This document shows, piece after piece, positions 44,572-55,800 of a DNA stretch of 64,000 nt. The stretch is from NCBI RefSeq assembly GCF_038039535.1, contig NZ_JBBPHP010000018.1, positions 1 to 64,000 on the forward strand, written 5' to 3'. Position 1 is the stretch's first letter. Every line of letters begins with the position of its first letter. Source of the DNA: Catalinimonas sp038039535. Its GTDB lineage: Bacteria; Bacteroidota; Bacteroidia; Cytophagales; Cyclobacteriaceae. The notes beneath the pieces were generated by a model. The model was not told where the DNA came from. It did not search any database and worked only from the letters and a program-made list of their open reading frames with translations. Position numbers and translations under genes: made by a program.

Positions 44572-45756
44572 TTAATTATTTGAAGAGACTGCACTGCCTG
44601 TCCTACTCAGATCGGCAATTTTTACTTCTCCTCCTTCTGCTACTTCACGTGCCCCCTCATTGATTATCTGATCACCTTCTTCCAAACCTGAGGAAATCAT
44701 GGTTTCATTACTATATGTCATTCCTCTTTCAACACGCTTTTTCATAGCCGTCATACCATTTTCAGTTTGGTTAGCCACAAATACATAATCTCCACGATTG
44801 TCGCTCTGTATCAGATTAGTGGGAACCACGATAGCATCATCCTGCTGGAAATCTTTAATTTCCAAAACTGCTAAGAGATTAGGCCTTAACAAACTAGCCT
44901 CTTTGGGTAGTTTGACTTGTATCTCAAAAGTTCTGTTATTTTCGTTGATAACCTGACCAACCGAGCTTATAGATGACTCTATAGTTTTGTTTAAAGAAGG
45001 AAATCTTACAGTTACTGAATCTCCTTTTTCAAATTCGCCTAAATAAGCCTCTGATACATCTGCTACTATGTACATTTCTTCAAGGCTTACCAGTCTTAAC
45101 ATGGGAACTCCTGCCATGGTCACTTCCCCTTCTTTGACAAAAACCTCATCAATAGTTCCACTAAAAGGAGCATGAAGTATATAGTTGTCCAGTTGGGACT
45201 GTGCTGAAGCCAGCCTTCTTTCCAGAGATTCTTTGTTATTTTTGGCCTCCAGATACTGCATTTCCGTACCAATCTCCTGGTTCCAGAGATTGGACTGACG
45301 CTCATAACGTGTGTTGGCTAACTCCAATGAGGTTCTCAACTCATCTATATTTCTTCTGATGGTTTCCGCATCCTGTGTGATCAGGACTTGTCCTTTCTTA
45401 ACCATATCCCCTTTCTCAACATTGACGCTGGTTACTTTAGCAGATGCCTCAGAGTTGATAGTCACATTCCTATCAGAGGCTACATTTCCACTTACATGAA
45501 TAAAGTGTTTAAATTCTTTATGCTCTACAGGCATGGTAGTAATCAGAGTAGCATTGTTGCTGGCAAGTGCAAAATCTGGATCCTCAGAAGCAATTTCTTC
45601 TTCCAGAGTTGAAATTTTACTTTGCAGCTCTTTTATCTCATTCTGGTACTCCTTGAGCTGGTTTTTTTTAGCTTCTACACCTTCATCCTGCTGTCCACAG
45701 GCTACTGCCAAAAGTGCAAGGGGGGTAAACAAATAAATAAATACTCGGTTCATCAT
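44572..45756 (-). CDS. RND efflux periplasmic adaptor lipoprotein
   Basis: The 394-residue membrane-fusion protein has a lipobox (LLAVAC, Cys near 20). A short coiled coil (about 28-60) and a barrel-sandwich hybrid domain that starts VTINSEASAKVTSVNVEKGD (about 101-120) come next. A helical hairpin and the second lipoyl half (APFSGTIDEVFVKEGEV) follow, and then beta-barrel and membrane-proximal domains. It would join the pump to the TolC-type channel encoded just upstream. It is 28 bp from the pump gene and 9 bp from the channel gene. Confidence 0.95.
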   Translation of the reverse strand: MMNRVFIYLFTPLALLAVACGQQDEGVEAKKNQLKEYQNEIKELQSKISTLEEEIASEDPDFALASNNATLITTMPVEHKEFKHFIHVSGNVASDRNVTINSEASAKVTSVNVEKGDMVKKGQVLITQDAETIRRNIDELRTSLELANTRYERQSNLWNQEIGTEMQYLEAKNNKESLERRLASAQSQLDNYILHAPFSGTIDEVFVKEGEVTMAGVPMLRLVSLEEMYIVADVSEAYLGEFEKGDSVTVRFPSLNKTIESSISSVGQVINENNRTFEIQVKLPKEASLLRPNLLAVLEIKDFQQDDAIVVPTNLIQSDNRGDYVFVANQTENGMTAMKKRVERGMTYSNETMISSGLEEGDQIINEGAREVAEGGEVKIADLSRTGSAVSSNN

Positions 45757-45765
45757 ATATTTATA

Positions 45766-47166
45766 TTATTCTTGATCATTAATAAGTTTTCCTAAAGCCT
45801 TTTCCAGATCTACTTTTGCAATTAAAGCATCGTACATTGCACTATAATAATTAGTTTCTGCTTGTTCCAATGCATATTGAGCATCTGTAACTTCAATGTT
45901 AGAACCGATACCTTCCTGATATTTTATCTTTGTAACTCTGAAAACTTCTTCAGCTAATTCCAGATTTTCTCGCTGGACCTGTAAGTTTTTGATACTGTTT
46001 TCTAATTCTACTCTAGCCTGTACAATTTCCAGATCTATACTGTTCTTCAACTGACTTGAGGAATTTTGAATCTGCTGTAACTGAAGCTTATTTTTTTGAA
46101 TTCGGTTGTACTTTTGCAGGCCATCAAAAATAGGAATACTTAGATTAAGCCCCCATGAACCTAATTCGTTCCAGCGACTTAAATCTGTAAGACGACCTAA
46201 GTTATCAGCTCCGTTGTTGTACCCAAAATTAGCATTAGCAGTTATTTTAGGTAAATATTGAACCCGATTGTTTTTGATGTCAAGTTCAACCAATTGCTCA
46301 TTGACCTGCAATTTTGCGAACTCAAATCTATCCTGATATTGAAAATCATTACCATCTTCTACGGACCAGTTTTCTTCAATATCTTTTATCGTTTCAGATA
46401 ATTCAATCTCAGAATCAATCGGCATTCCCATCTGAAATTTCAGGAGTAATAGACTGACTTCAGTTGAGCGAAGAGAATTTTCAAACTGAGTCTTGGCATT
46501 ATTAAATTGAACTCTAATACGGTCGACATCTATTTTCTCAGCAAAGCCATTCTCATACATAAGGTTAGTCTCATTTAGAAGAGAGTCCAACCGCTGATAG
46601 TTGTTTTCCAAATCAGCTGACCTTTCCTGACTTACTAAAGCAGTATAGTAAGCTTTTGAGACCTGCTCGGCTATATTGCTTTTGGTCAATAAGTAATCTT
46701 TTCTTGCTAATTCGGAATATACACGAGCAGCTTTCAAACCAACAAAGTAGGCCCCATCAAAAATCATCTGGCTTGCATTAATGGTGGCATTTGATTGGTG
46801 CTGAATACCAAATCTTAAAGCTACTTCTTCATCGGAGGGAGTTTGTCCACCATTGCCTCCCCCCCCTACAAAATTACCAGCACTAGCGGGAAGGTATACT
46901 GTAGGTACGGCAAAGTTATTTGTATAAGTAACTGATGCATCAATTTGGGGGAGACCCTGTGCTTTGGTAACTCCTACATCCGCTTTGGCTATTTGAATAT
47001 CCAATAATGCATTTTGTATGTTTTCACTATTGACAAAAGCATATTCAAGACATTCCTCCAGGCTCATAGCGCCATTAATTGCTGTAGTATCAGACTGCTG
47101 AGCATGCAGTGGAAATGCAAATGCTACAAGCAAAATAACTGAAGCAGTAAAAAATTTAAATTTCAT
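45766..47166 (-). CDS. TolC-family outer membrane efflux channel
   Basis: The 466-residue product has a signal peptide (ASVILLVAFAFPLHAQ) and two repeated OEP halves with long alpha-helical stretches (AEKIDVDRIRVQFNNAK; VTKIKYQEGIGSNIEVTDAQ). A Gly-rich stretch (FVGGGGNGGQTPSDEE) lies near residue 105. This is the outer-membrane exit duct of the tripartite pump. Its first codons overlap the last 11 bp of the tetR gene, which implies translational coupling. Confidence 0.95.
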   Translation of the reverse strand: MKFKFFTASVILLVAFAFPLHAQQSDTTAINGAMSLEECLEYAFVNSENIQNALLDIQIAKADVGVTKAQGLPQIDASVTYTNNFAVPTVYLPASAGNFVGGGGNGGQTPSDEEVALRFGIQHQSNATINASQMIFDGAYFVGLKAARVYSELARKDYLLTKSNIAEQVSKAYYTALVSQERSADLENNYQRLDSLLNETNLMYENGFAEKIDVDRIRVQFNNAKTQFENSLRSTEVSLLLLKFQMGMPIDSEIELSETIKDIEENWSVEDGNDFQYQDRFEFAKLQVNEQLVELDIKNNRVQYLPKITANANFGYNNGADNLGRLTDLSRWNELGSWGLNLSIPIFDGLQKYNRIQKNKLQLQQIQNSSSQLKNSIDLEIVQARVELENSIKNLQVQRENLELAEEVFRVTKIKYQEGIGSNIEVTDAQYALEQAETNYYSAMYDALIAKVDLEKALGKLINDQE

Positions 47167-47776
47167 TAGAATTCTTTTTTTCCTGATAATGATTTAATGT
47201 ATCCAAACCTTTTTTTGTCAAAATGCCGTGTACAAAATGATCAAATAACTGACGTTGCACTTCTTTAAAATTAAATTTTTCTCTGGGAAATAAGTCAGCA
47301 TCGTATGCCATCTGTATTTCTTCCAAACGCAGAAGTGAAAGCACTTCAACATCAATTTCCTGCCTGATATAACCTTCTTTTTTTCCTCTGTTCAGAGTAT
47401 CCATAAGAGAGAATAAAAAGACATTTTCTTTAAATTTCAGATAAATCTCCCAGGCATTTCTATGATACCTTTGCAGATCAAAAAGCACTGAAGGATTGAC
47501 ACTTTGCCCATGTTCACGGATGTACTTTGAAAGAAGTATTAATTCCTGTATTACATCCCTTGCCTCTGATTTGATTCGGTTGATTTGTTCCCCTTCTCTT
47601 TCCATTACCCTTTCGGTAACCAGGCAAACAATTTCATCCTTATCTCTAAAATGTTGGTAGATTGTTTTCTTGGATATTGCTAATTTCTTGGAAATATCAT
47701 CCATCGTCACACTTCTCACACCGTAGGCTAAAAAAAGATCCTCCGCCACCTGTGCAATTTGTTCTTTACTCTCCAC
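47156..47776 (-). CDS. TetR-family transcriptional regulator of the efflux operon
   Basis: The 206-residue protein begins with a GTG codon at 47776 and has the TetR helix-turn-helix at residues 10-55 (AEDLFLAYGVRSVTMDDISK, then ISKKTIYQHFRDKDEIV). The C-terminal part is the variable ligand-binding and dimerisation domain. It heads the efflux operon, and a palindrome overlaps its promoter region. Autoregulation with release by a pump substrate is the usual arrangement of the family; it is inferred here. Confidence 0.93.
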   Translation of the reverse strand: MESKEQIAQVAEDLFLAYGVRSVTMDDISKKLAISKKTIYQHFRDKDEIVCLVTERVMEREGEQINRIKSEARDVIQELILLSKYIREHGQSVNPSVLFDLQRYHRNAWEIYLKFKENVFLFSLMDTLNRGKKEGYIRQEIDVEVLSLLRLEEIQMAYDADLFPREKFNFKEVQRQLFDHFVHGILTKKGLDTLNHYQEKKNSNEI

Positions 47777-47778
47777 TT

Positions 47779-47805
47779 TTGTACATCAAATATTTGTAAA
47801 TACAA
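47779..47805. promoter_or_regulatory. Candidate TetR operator
   Basis: A perfect 10-bp palindrome CAAATATTTG (47787-47796) sits inside a wider inverted pair TTGTA (47779-47783) and TACAA (47801-47805) with almost the same centre. It ends three bases before the tetR start codon, where a bound repressor would block the operon. The call rests on symmetry and position. Confidence 0.5.
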
Positions 47806-47962
47806 TTTCACTAAGGAAACTAAAGAGTTTTTCTTAGTTTCTAAGGGCGTCTAACGATGAGTAAAAGCAGTAAGTTTTCTTTTACTCTATTTTTTTTCAA
47901 AAAATTTTTCAGTTCTTTCGTTGGCTTTGAGTTTTAATTATTCATTCACCTTTAATTGCTAA

Positions 47963-48766
47963 GTGGTAAGTAAGTTTGTACACTTTAAAGAAGTCACTTT
48001 ACACTATCTCAAATACGGATATGGCAGTGAAGCTCTCATATGTTTTCACGGTTACGGACAGAACGCTTCTGTGTTTCAACCGCTGGCAGAAGCATTAGGC
48101 TCAAAGTATACTCTCTACTCATTTGATTTATTTTTTCATGGTAAAAGTGAATGGAAAGACTGCGGGTTACCTTTATCATCTGATTTTCTAGCTCAGATAT
48201 TTGAGTACTGGATCAATCAGGAGAAATTAACTGATATTAACTTTTGCGGATACAGCCTTGGTGGAAAAATAATAATAAGTCTGCTACAGAAGACTAAAAT
48301 ACAAGTAAAAAAAATTCTACTCATCGCACCAGATGGAATAAAAACCAACTTTTGGTATGATTTAGCTACTTATCCCTATTGGGCTAGAAGAATATTTAAA
48401 TATACAGTAGAACATCCATCAGCATTCTTCAGAATCGTAGATGTATTGGGTGATATAGGTGTACTTGATAATGGTGTAGTCAGATTTGCAAAATCTCAAA
48501 TGAATGATAGGACTAAAAGAGAAAAGGTATATAACACTTGGCTTATATACAGAAAGCTTAGGCCAGAGCTTCAAACCTTGTCTAGAAAAATCAATGCTGA
48601 AGATATTTATCTTGTATTGTATCTGGGCAAATTTGATAAAATCATCACCTTTAAAAGAGTACAACCTTTACTAACGCAATTAAATCAATATGACTTCTTT
48701 TTACTTAACAAAGGTCATAACAATCTCATTAAAGAGGTTGCCAAAGATAAGTCTTTGAATTTCTAA
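47963..48766 (+). CDS. Cytoplasmic alpha/beta hydrolase
   Basis: A 267-residue protein with no signal peptide, started here at a GTG. The alpha/beta-hydrolase elements are CFHGYGQNASVFQ (oxyanion, about residue 28), SFDLFFHGKSEW (about 55), the nucleophile in FCGYSLGGKIIIS (about 95) and a probable late Asp and His in YLGKFDKI and LNKGHNNL. The first strand HFKEVTLHYLKYG is typical of the BioH/menaquinone-hydrolase-like group. The substrate is unknown. The gene is AT-rich compared with its neighbours. Its stop abuts the stop of the next gene on the other strand. Confidence 0.82.
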   Translation: MVSKFVHFKEVTLHYLKYGYGSEALICFHGYGQNASVFQPLAEALGSKYTLYSFDLFFHGKSEWKDCGLPLSSDFLAQIFEYWINQEKLTDINFCGYSLGGKIIISLLQKTKIQVKKILLIAPDGIKTNFWYDLATYPYWARRIFKYTVEHPSAFFRIVDVLGDIGVLDNGVVRFAKSQMNDRTKREKVYNTWLIYRKLRPELQTLSRKINAEDIYLVLYLGKFDKIITFKRVQPLLTQLNQYDFFLLNKGHNNLIKEVAKDKSLNF

Positions 48767-49543
48767 TTACTTTTTTTTAGTACTGATTGTTTTCCCTTTT
48801 GTGCTCAATGTAAAGAAATCAAAATCAATAAGATAAGCACAGGAAAAACTAAAAACATGGTTTGAATAGTTTAGATCATCATCAAACCCGAGTATATCAA
48901 TATATTGAGTTTCAGGCTTTGCCATATTAGTATGCCCAAAAGTATACCTAAAATCTAACATGATGTGATGCTTTTGGATAGGCAACATTGCTCCTATTCC
49001 TACATCCACCCCCAATAAAAAACGATTGGGATGTGTAACTACCACGACATTTTCACTGGCTTCTGCTTGGTCAAATGCAATGGAATAATGTAGTTCATCC
49101 AAATTATATTCAGCAATTTCTCCGGTTTGTAATACACCATTACCTCCTAACCAGTAAGAAACATTTGGCCCTGCATTAAAATAAAGCTGGTTAAATCCTA
49201 TCGGATAAGAAACTCTTAACAAAACCGGAAGCGAGATAAATTTGTACTTTTCTTGGTTGAAGTCATTATTTTCAATCCCTTTCAATCGCTTAGTTACCTG
49301 ATTATAAAGAATTTCTGTTTGAAGAGACAACAAATCGCTTACCTTGATATTGCTCACTAAGCCTGCATGATAACCCAATCCAAAATTGCTATTGTACCTG
49401 TCGTAGTATTCTTTATTATCATATACTGCCCGGCTAGCCTGTACTCCCACCTTTGGTCCAAACCTTACTATCTGCGCATGAGCAATGTTGGCTTGGGCAA
49501 AAAGAAAAAAAAGTACAATTATTAATATAGTTTGAGTCTTCAT
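48767..49543 (-). CDS. Outer-membrane beta-barrel protein (PorT-like/OMP_b-brl type)
   Basis: The 258-residue product has a signal peptide (LIIVLFFLFAQANIAHA) followed by alternating beta strands: VRFGPKVGVQASRAVYDN, FGLGYHAGLVSNIKVSDLLS, LQTEILYNQVTKRL and LYFNAGPNVSYWLGG. This is the pattern of the outer-membrane porin-like group that includes PorT of the type IX system, though many members have no known role. The gene ends in a Lys-rich tail (KGKTISTKKK), odd for a barrel protein. It is divergent from the giant surface protein gene. Confidence 0.75.
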   Translation of the reverse strand: MKTQTILIIVLFFLFAQANIAHAQIVRFGPKVGVQASRAVYDNKEYYDRYNSNFGLGYHAGLVSNIKVSDLLSLQTEILYNQVTKRLKGIENNDFNQEKYKFISLPVLLRVSYPIGFNQLYFNAGPNVSYWLGGNGVLQTGEIAEYNLDELHYSIAFDQAEASENVVVVTHPNRFLLGVDVGIGAMLPIQKHHIMLDFRYTFGHTNMAKPETQYIDILGFDDDLNYSNHVFSFSCAYLIDFDFFTLSTKGKTISTKKK

Positions 49544-49897
49544 TGTGGATAGAAATATGGTTTGAATGAAATCCTTTCAGCTTACCTCATCACTAATTTT
49601 TTTCTGTTGATTTTGTGAAAATCCTGTAAAAGCTAAGTATTTCACAAATTTTACTAGCTATTATTATACCATTCGCCACACATTTTCCTTCACCTATTTA
49701 AGCTTTATTACATAAGCTTTAAACATTATTATTCTTTAATATTAGATTAATACAATTATTCATTGGATTACCATAAACTATGACATTGTAATATTCTAAT
49801 AAATAATAGACTTAAAATTATTATGCTAATTCCTTTCTTTACATAAATTATTGTATCGAGTGAGTAGGTATGCTCTTTACTTAAATACCTGACCATT
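49544..49897. other. AT-rich divergent control region upstream of the giant surface protein
   Basis: The 354-bp interval has no gene. It holds a perfect 9-bp inverted repeat, TTTGTGAAA (49612-49620) and TTTCACAAA (49640-49648), with a 19-nt loop about 70 bp from the barrel-protein start. The arms would suit an operator or a hairpin in the 5' leader. No tRNA or other RNA gene is visible. Confidence 0.4.
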
Positions 49898-52800
49898 ATG
49901 AAACACTTATACAAATACTTAAGCATAATATTCTTTTTATTTTCATTTACCGCACAGGCTCAAGTTGAAGAAATCTGCGGAGATGAAATAGATAACGATG
50001 GGAATGGTTTAATTGACTGTGCCGATTTAGCTGCCCAATGTTATCTAGTGGATCCTAATTGTGCAATTGAATCAGACTGCGGAAATGGTATTGACGATGA
50101 TGGTGACGGCTTTGTAGATTATTATGATGGTGACTGTCTTGATGATCCGGATAATCCTAATGATTATATCACTATTAAGCCTGATTGTGAAGCGCAACCT
50201 GTAGGTAACGTTTTCGAAATAGAACCTGCATGGGATTCAGGTAATCAAACCAGTGCAGCCCTAGGCATGCCCAGTGTAGCCGATCTAGATCAGGATGGCT
50301 ATCCTGAAGTTATCAGCATGAACAGTGAAACAGGTTGGCTATATATTATAGATGGCCGAACCGGCAACACGTTAAATCAAGTGAGGGTCAAAAACGGAGG
50401 AGTATTTGCCTATCCCGCTGTCGGAGATGTAGATGGTGACGGTTTTGGTGAAATATTTACGATTGATCTCAATGGGGTTATCAGAGTTTATGAGCATGAC
50501 CTTACTTTAAAATGGAGTGCTACCAGTACTTTTACAGGATTTGGAAGACCTCTAGCCCTGGCAGATTTTAATCAGGACGGTAAAGCAGAATTGTATTCAG
50601 TGAATGAAGTCTGGGATGCCGAGACTGGTACACTTTTAATCAAAGGCAGTCATGGCAGCAGTATGTATGCTTCTGCAAATAACTGGTATACTGAGCTTAA
50701 CGCAGTTCCTGTAGCGATAGATATTATTCCTTCTTCCCCAGGTTTAGAGCTAGTTGTTGGTCATATCATTTATACAGTCAATATTACGAATTCTGGAGGT
50801 ACTGCCGGAAACAGTCTTTCAGAAGCTATGAATATGGATGATGCAGGTAATAAACCAGCTGGTTATGCGGGTTATCATCCTGCCGACGCTGACTGGGGCA
50901 ATCAGAACTATAGCCAAACTGCAGTAGTAGACTATAATCTTGATGGCAATCTTGATGTGATTATGGGAGGAGCCAACGGAGGTCATGATGGTCCTACTAC
51001 TGCCTTCTTTTGGGACATTGCTAATGATGAAGTAAAAACTTTTACTATTTTAAGGCCAGGCAATACAATTCCAGGCAGTATTAGAGCCACATTTGAAGAT
51101 GAAAACGGCAATAATTGTGATAATGGAGACCTTTGTTACTGGGAGAGAGGCTTAGGGAATATCAATATTGCGGATATTGATAACGATGGGCAATTGGAGG
51201 CTACTTTTATGTCTGGTTCCTCATTATACGCAATAGAAACAGATTTTACTGAAAAGTGGGCTAACCATGATGATTTCTGGGAATCTTCATCGGGTGTAAC
51301 CGGCACTACAGTTTTTGATTTTGATGGTGATGGATCTTCGGAAATTGTTTATAGAGATGAAATCAATCTATATATAGTAGATGGAACTACAGGTACTCCT
51401 TTAAACTTATTAACAAATACCTTTTGTAGTTCCCAGACCCAAGGTGACTACCCTATTGTAGCTGATGTTGACGGTGATGGAGAAACTGAGATTATTGTTT
51501 CTTGTGGAGAAGCTGAAAACATTTTTGGAACAGCACCTGGCGCCACCAGTGGTACAAGAACCAATGGTTTTATCCGTGCTTATAAGGCTGCAGGAGGTAA
51601 CTATTGGGTTCCTTCCCGTGCGCTCTGGAATCAGACTAACTATTTTAATGTCAATATCAACGACAACCTTACTATCCCGAGATATCAACAGGCGCACCAT
51701 CTGAATTTTGCTCAGATTTGTAATGACCCAAGTGCTCCTGTATTTGCCCTCAACAAATTCTTAAATCAATCACCCAGGATAAGTTACTGTGGGCAGCTTA
51801 CATTCCCTTCTCCTAAACTGGACTTTGCAGACGATGGTGTGGTGATCACCCCTCCCGTTTGTCCGGATGATCAGTTTGAAGTCAGGGTAGTATTTCAAAA
51901 TAATGGTGATCAGGCAATTTCAAAGCCTGTTCCTATTTCCTTTTATGCTGAAAACCCCACTAATTCATTCAGTAACACTGATGAAAGTCCTTACCTGGAA
52001 ACCGTAGAAATTGATGTACCGGGTGGAATTGACATTGACGAAAAGATAGATACTACCTTTACAGTAAATGCAATCAGAGGAGCGTTTACACTTTTTGTAT
52101 CACTAAATGATATAGGGCAAAAAGACAGTACTGGCGCACCTATGACCAATGAAACTTTTTATCCACTTACCAAATTAAATGGTACAATCCGTGAATGTGA
52201 TGATACCCCAACCATTATTAGTAAAGCGGTAAACCCTCTTCCATTTGACCTTAAAGCTGTCAAGTTAAGGGACAACAGAAACTGTCCAGGAGAAGTAGCC
52301 TTTAATAATGGTGAAGTACAGGTTTTAGCTCCTGACGATACTCCATTTCCTGCATCTGATTATTCATTTACCTGGACCAATATAAGCACTGGTCAGGTGA
52401 TTAGTAATGATGCTTTAGTAACCGGGCTTGACTCAGGTACTTATCGTGTAGTGGTAGAATATACTGCTGTGGGCTGCGTGGGTAATGCTGATACCGTAAG
52501 AGTCGAGAAATTTGAAGATTGGCCCGATACCCAGGTGATTACTTTGGAAGAGCTGCAACCAGTGTCTAGCTGTACACCTGGCACTGCCGACGGTATTGCC
52601 AGGGTACTCATCAACGGCAGCGCTGTTGATGAAACGCAATACGAAATTGAATGGGAAGATGAGCAGCAGGCCGGAGTCCTGGCAATTGGTGATACTGCGA
52701 CCAATCTAAAGCCTATTCTCTATAAAGTTACTGTAACCAATAAACTTACTGGTTGCTCTGATAGTGAGACTATAGATATGACTTTGGACTTGCCTGTTAT

Positions 52801-55800
52801 GAAAGTGCCCACTGTAACAGCAAATCAAAACTGTAAAAATCCTAATGGTTCTATAACCGCAAAAGTTGAAGGTTCCAAAAGTGACTATGAATATATCTTA
52901 ATTCAACATTCTCCCATACAAGATACATTAACAGTACATAATAATGGGGCTTTTACCGGTTTAGCAGCAGGTATTTATGAATTAAGAGCTTTTGACCCAG
53001 CAACTGAATGTGGAAAATACAGCAATGGGATTGAAATAGAACTGATAGATCAAAAAGCTATTGATGATCTTACTATTGAAATTGCTAGTCCCCAGACAGC
53101 TTGTGAAGCGCCTTACAATGGTCAGTTGAGAGCCATGGTAGATGATGAAAGCAAGTACGATTTTGTGTGGTATCTCGGTACAGTTACTACCGGACCAAGT
53201 GCAGTTGTTGTAGGAAATGCTGCTACAACACCTGATACATTGAGCACCAATCTGACTAATGGTATCTACACTGTAGTGGTAACGCATAAAACTACAGGTT
53301 GTATAGCTTCAGCTGATACTACTTTAACTGAAACAATCGTAAAACCTGTAGTTGCTACAACTAATATTGACATTATAAAACACCAGACAGAGTGTAATCC
53401 CGATGGAGAAGTACAGTTTAGTGTGGGGACTTCTAACGAAACCAATGGGTATATTTTTCATCTCATGAAAGGCAGTGATACATTGTCTACAAATGAAACT
53501 GGTTTGTTCACTGGTTTAGAGGAGGGGAGATATTCTGTTGAAGTACAAAATAAAATAACAAAATGCTCAGCAGACAACACACCAAGTTTTGATATTTTAG
53601 ACCAAATACCTGCCTTTGGGCCTGTAAATATTGATTACTCACATCTGACAAGCTGCAATCCATTATCACCTGATGGAGGGGCTAGCCTTGAGGTAAAAGG
53701 TACTACAAGTGGATATACATTTTATTGGTATGAAGGAACGGATACAACCACTCCGTTGAGTCCTCAGCCTACCACTTCATATCAGCTCATTGACGCTCCA
53801 GCGGACGATTATACTGTATATATCACTCATCCCAGCACTGGCTGTGATACTTTAGTAAATCTAAGAATTCAGGATCAGACCGAGCTTTATCAGGATTCAA
53901 TAGAAATTGTAAGTGTTACTCCACAAAATAATTGTGACCCTAAACCTAAAATTGGTTCAATCACCGCTGGCCTTATAAAGTCAGTGAATGGAGATCCTCC
54001 GATGATATCAGACTATACTTTTACCTGGTATAGAGGCAGCAAAGATGATGTCATAAATAATGCCGCTACTGAAATAATTGGAGAAACTGGGCCAACCATA
54101 GATGGATTAGATGCTGGAACCTATGCAGTTACTGCTCAAAGAAAAGATGGTTGTGATGTACTCAACGTTATTGATGCAACAGTAGAAGATCTCCGTAATT
54201 TTCCTAAGCCTGATATCCAGGTAAAAATCGTTGAACAAAGCTCTTGTGACTCTGATAACCCTAATGGTAGACTTGAAGCCAATGTAGGTAATTTAACCGC
54301 AGGTTTTACTTTTAACTGGTATCGTAATAACAACGGAATCCCTGATCCGGTAGCTATGAACACACCAATTGCGGATAACTTACCAACCGGCAATTATATC
54401 CTGGAAGTTATCCGTGATGCTACAAATTGTAGCATGGATACCACCATTACTTTGGAAGATAATATTGCTGTGGGAAGCGAAATTGAACTGATTGTTAACT
54501 CTTCACCTGTTACTGGCTGTGAACCTAACAATGGTGAGATGGAAGTGACAGATGTTATTGTGAAAGGGACAAGTACCAGTGGTCAAGCTGACTATACTTA
54601 TGACTGGTACAGAATTATTGAGCCTGGTGTTGATTCTGTATTAGTAGCCAGTAATACCGGACCTACTTTGTCAGGCATGAGTGAAGGTGATTATTCGGTA
54701 GTCGCTACTAATGACACCACTTCTTGTAATTCTATTGCCTGGCCAGTTACCATTACCAGAGATCCTAGTCTTGATATTACTTTTAGTTTTAATGCAAAAA
54801 ATCAGGATTCTTGTGTACCTCCTGATGGTGCTCTGGAAGTCCAATTTCCAGGAGGAGAAGATATCAATGACTTTACTTATCAGTGGTATCTTGGACAAGA
54901 TACTACTTACTACAAAATTGAAGGAGAAACATCTCATATATTGGATGAGGTAAGAGCTGAATTCTACACGGTTGCTGTAACCAGTAAGTCTACTGGTTGT
55001 ACGACAATCAATTATTGGGAAATACCTCCCGGTGCTGACTTGCTCCCCATTCCAGGCCCAACACCAACCATTGTAGCATCCAGCTCTTGCGATCCTTATA
55101 ATGGTACCATCAGCGTTGAAGTAGATCCAGGGGTTCTGTCTTCCGGGGATTACGCTGCAAATAGTTACACTCAGGATGACTTTTATTTCTATTGGTTTGA
55201 GGGTACTAGAATTTTGCGAGAGGATGTTCATCCTGAATTTGATCATCCTGATAATTACAAACCGTTATTTGAGCCTACTGCCGCTGACAACAGAAATATG
55301 ATTACAGGTTTAAAACCGGGGGAATATACGGTTATCATCGTGGATGTAAAAAATGGTGTAGATAATCCCGGATGCCGTTCAACTGCCAAACATACCTTTG
55401 TGGTTCCTGCCGATGCTTTCAAACCCAATGTGATTAGTGTGTCAGCTAAGGATAATATCATGTGTGGTCCTACTGGTGATGGTTTTGTAAGTGTAGAAGT
55501 AGATAAAAAAGCAGGAGATATAACTACTAATAGCGGTTTTGATTTTTACTGGTTTAATAGTGATGTGGTAGGTTTAAGCACTGCAGCAGATTATACCTCT
55601 ACAGATGTTGCTGCTCCTTTTGAGTCAACCTACAATAATATTACAGGTGGTGAGTACACAGTGCTCATCGTTGACAAAGAAACTGGTTGTGATACTACTA
55701 TATTCAGAAAAATTTATGATAAAGCCGTACCTCCTGAAATACAGGGTACTTCAGTAGTGGCACAAAGAGATTGTGCTGCACAATTTGGTAGTATTGAGGT

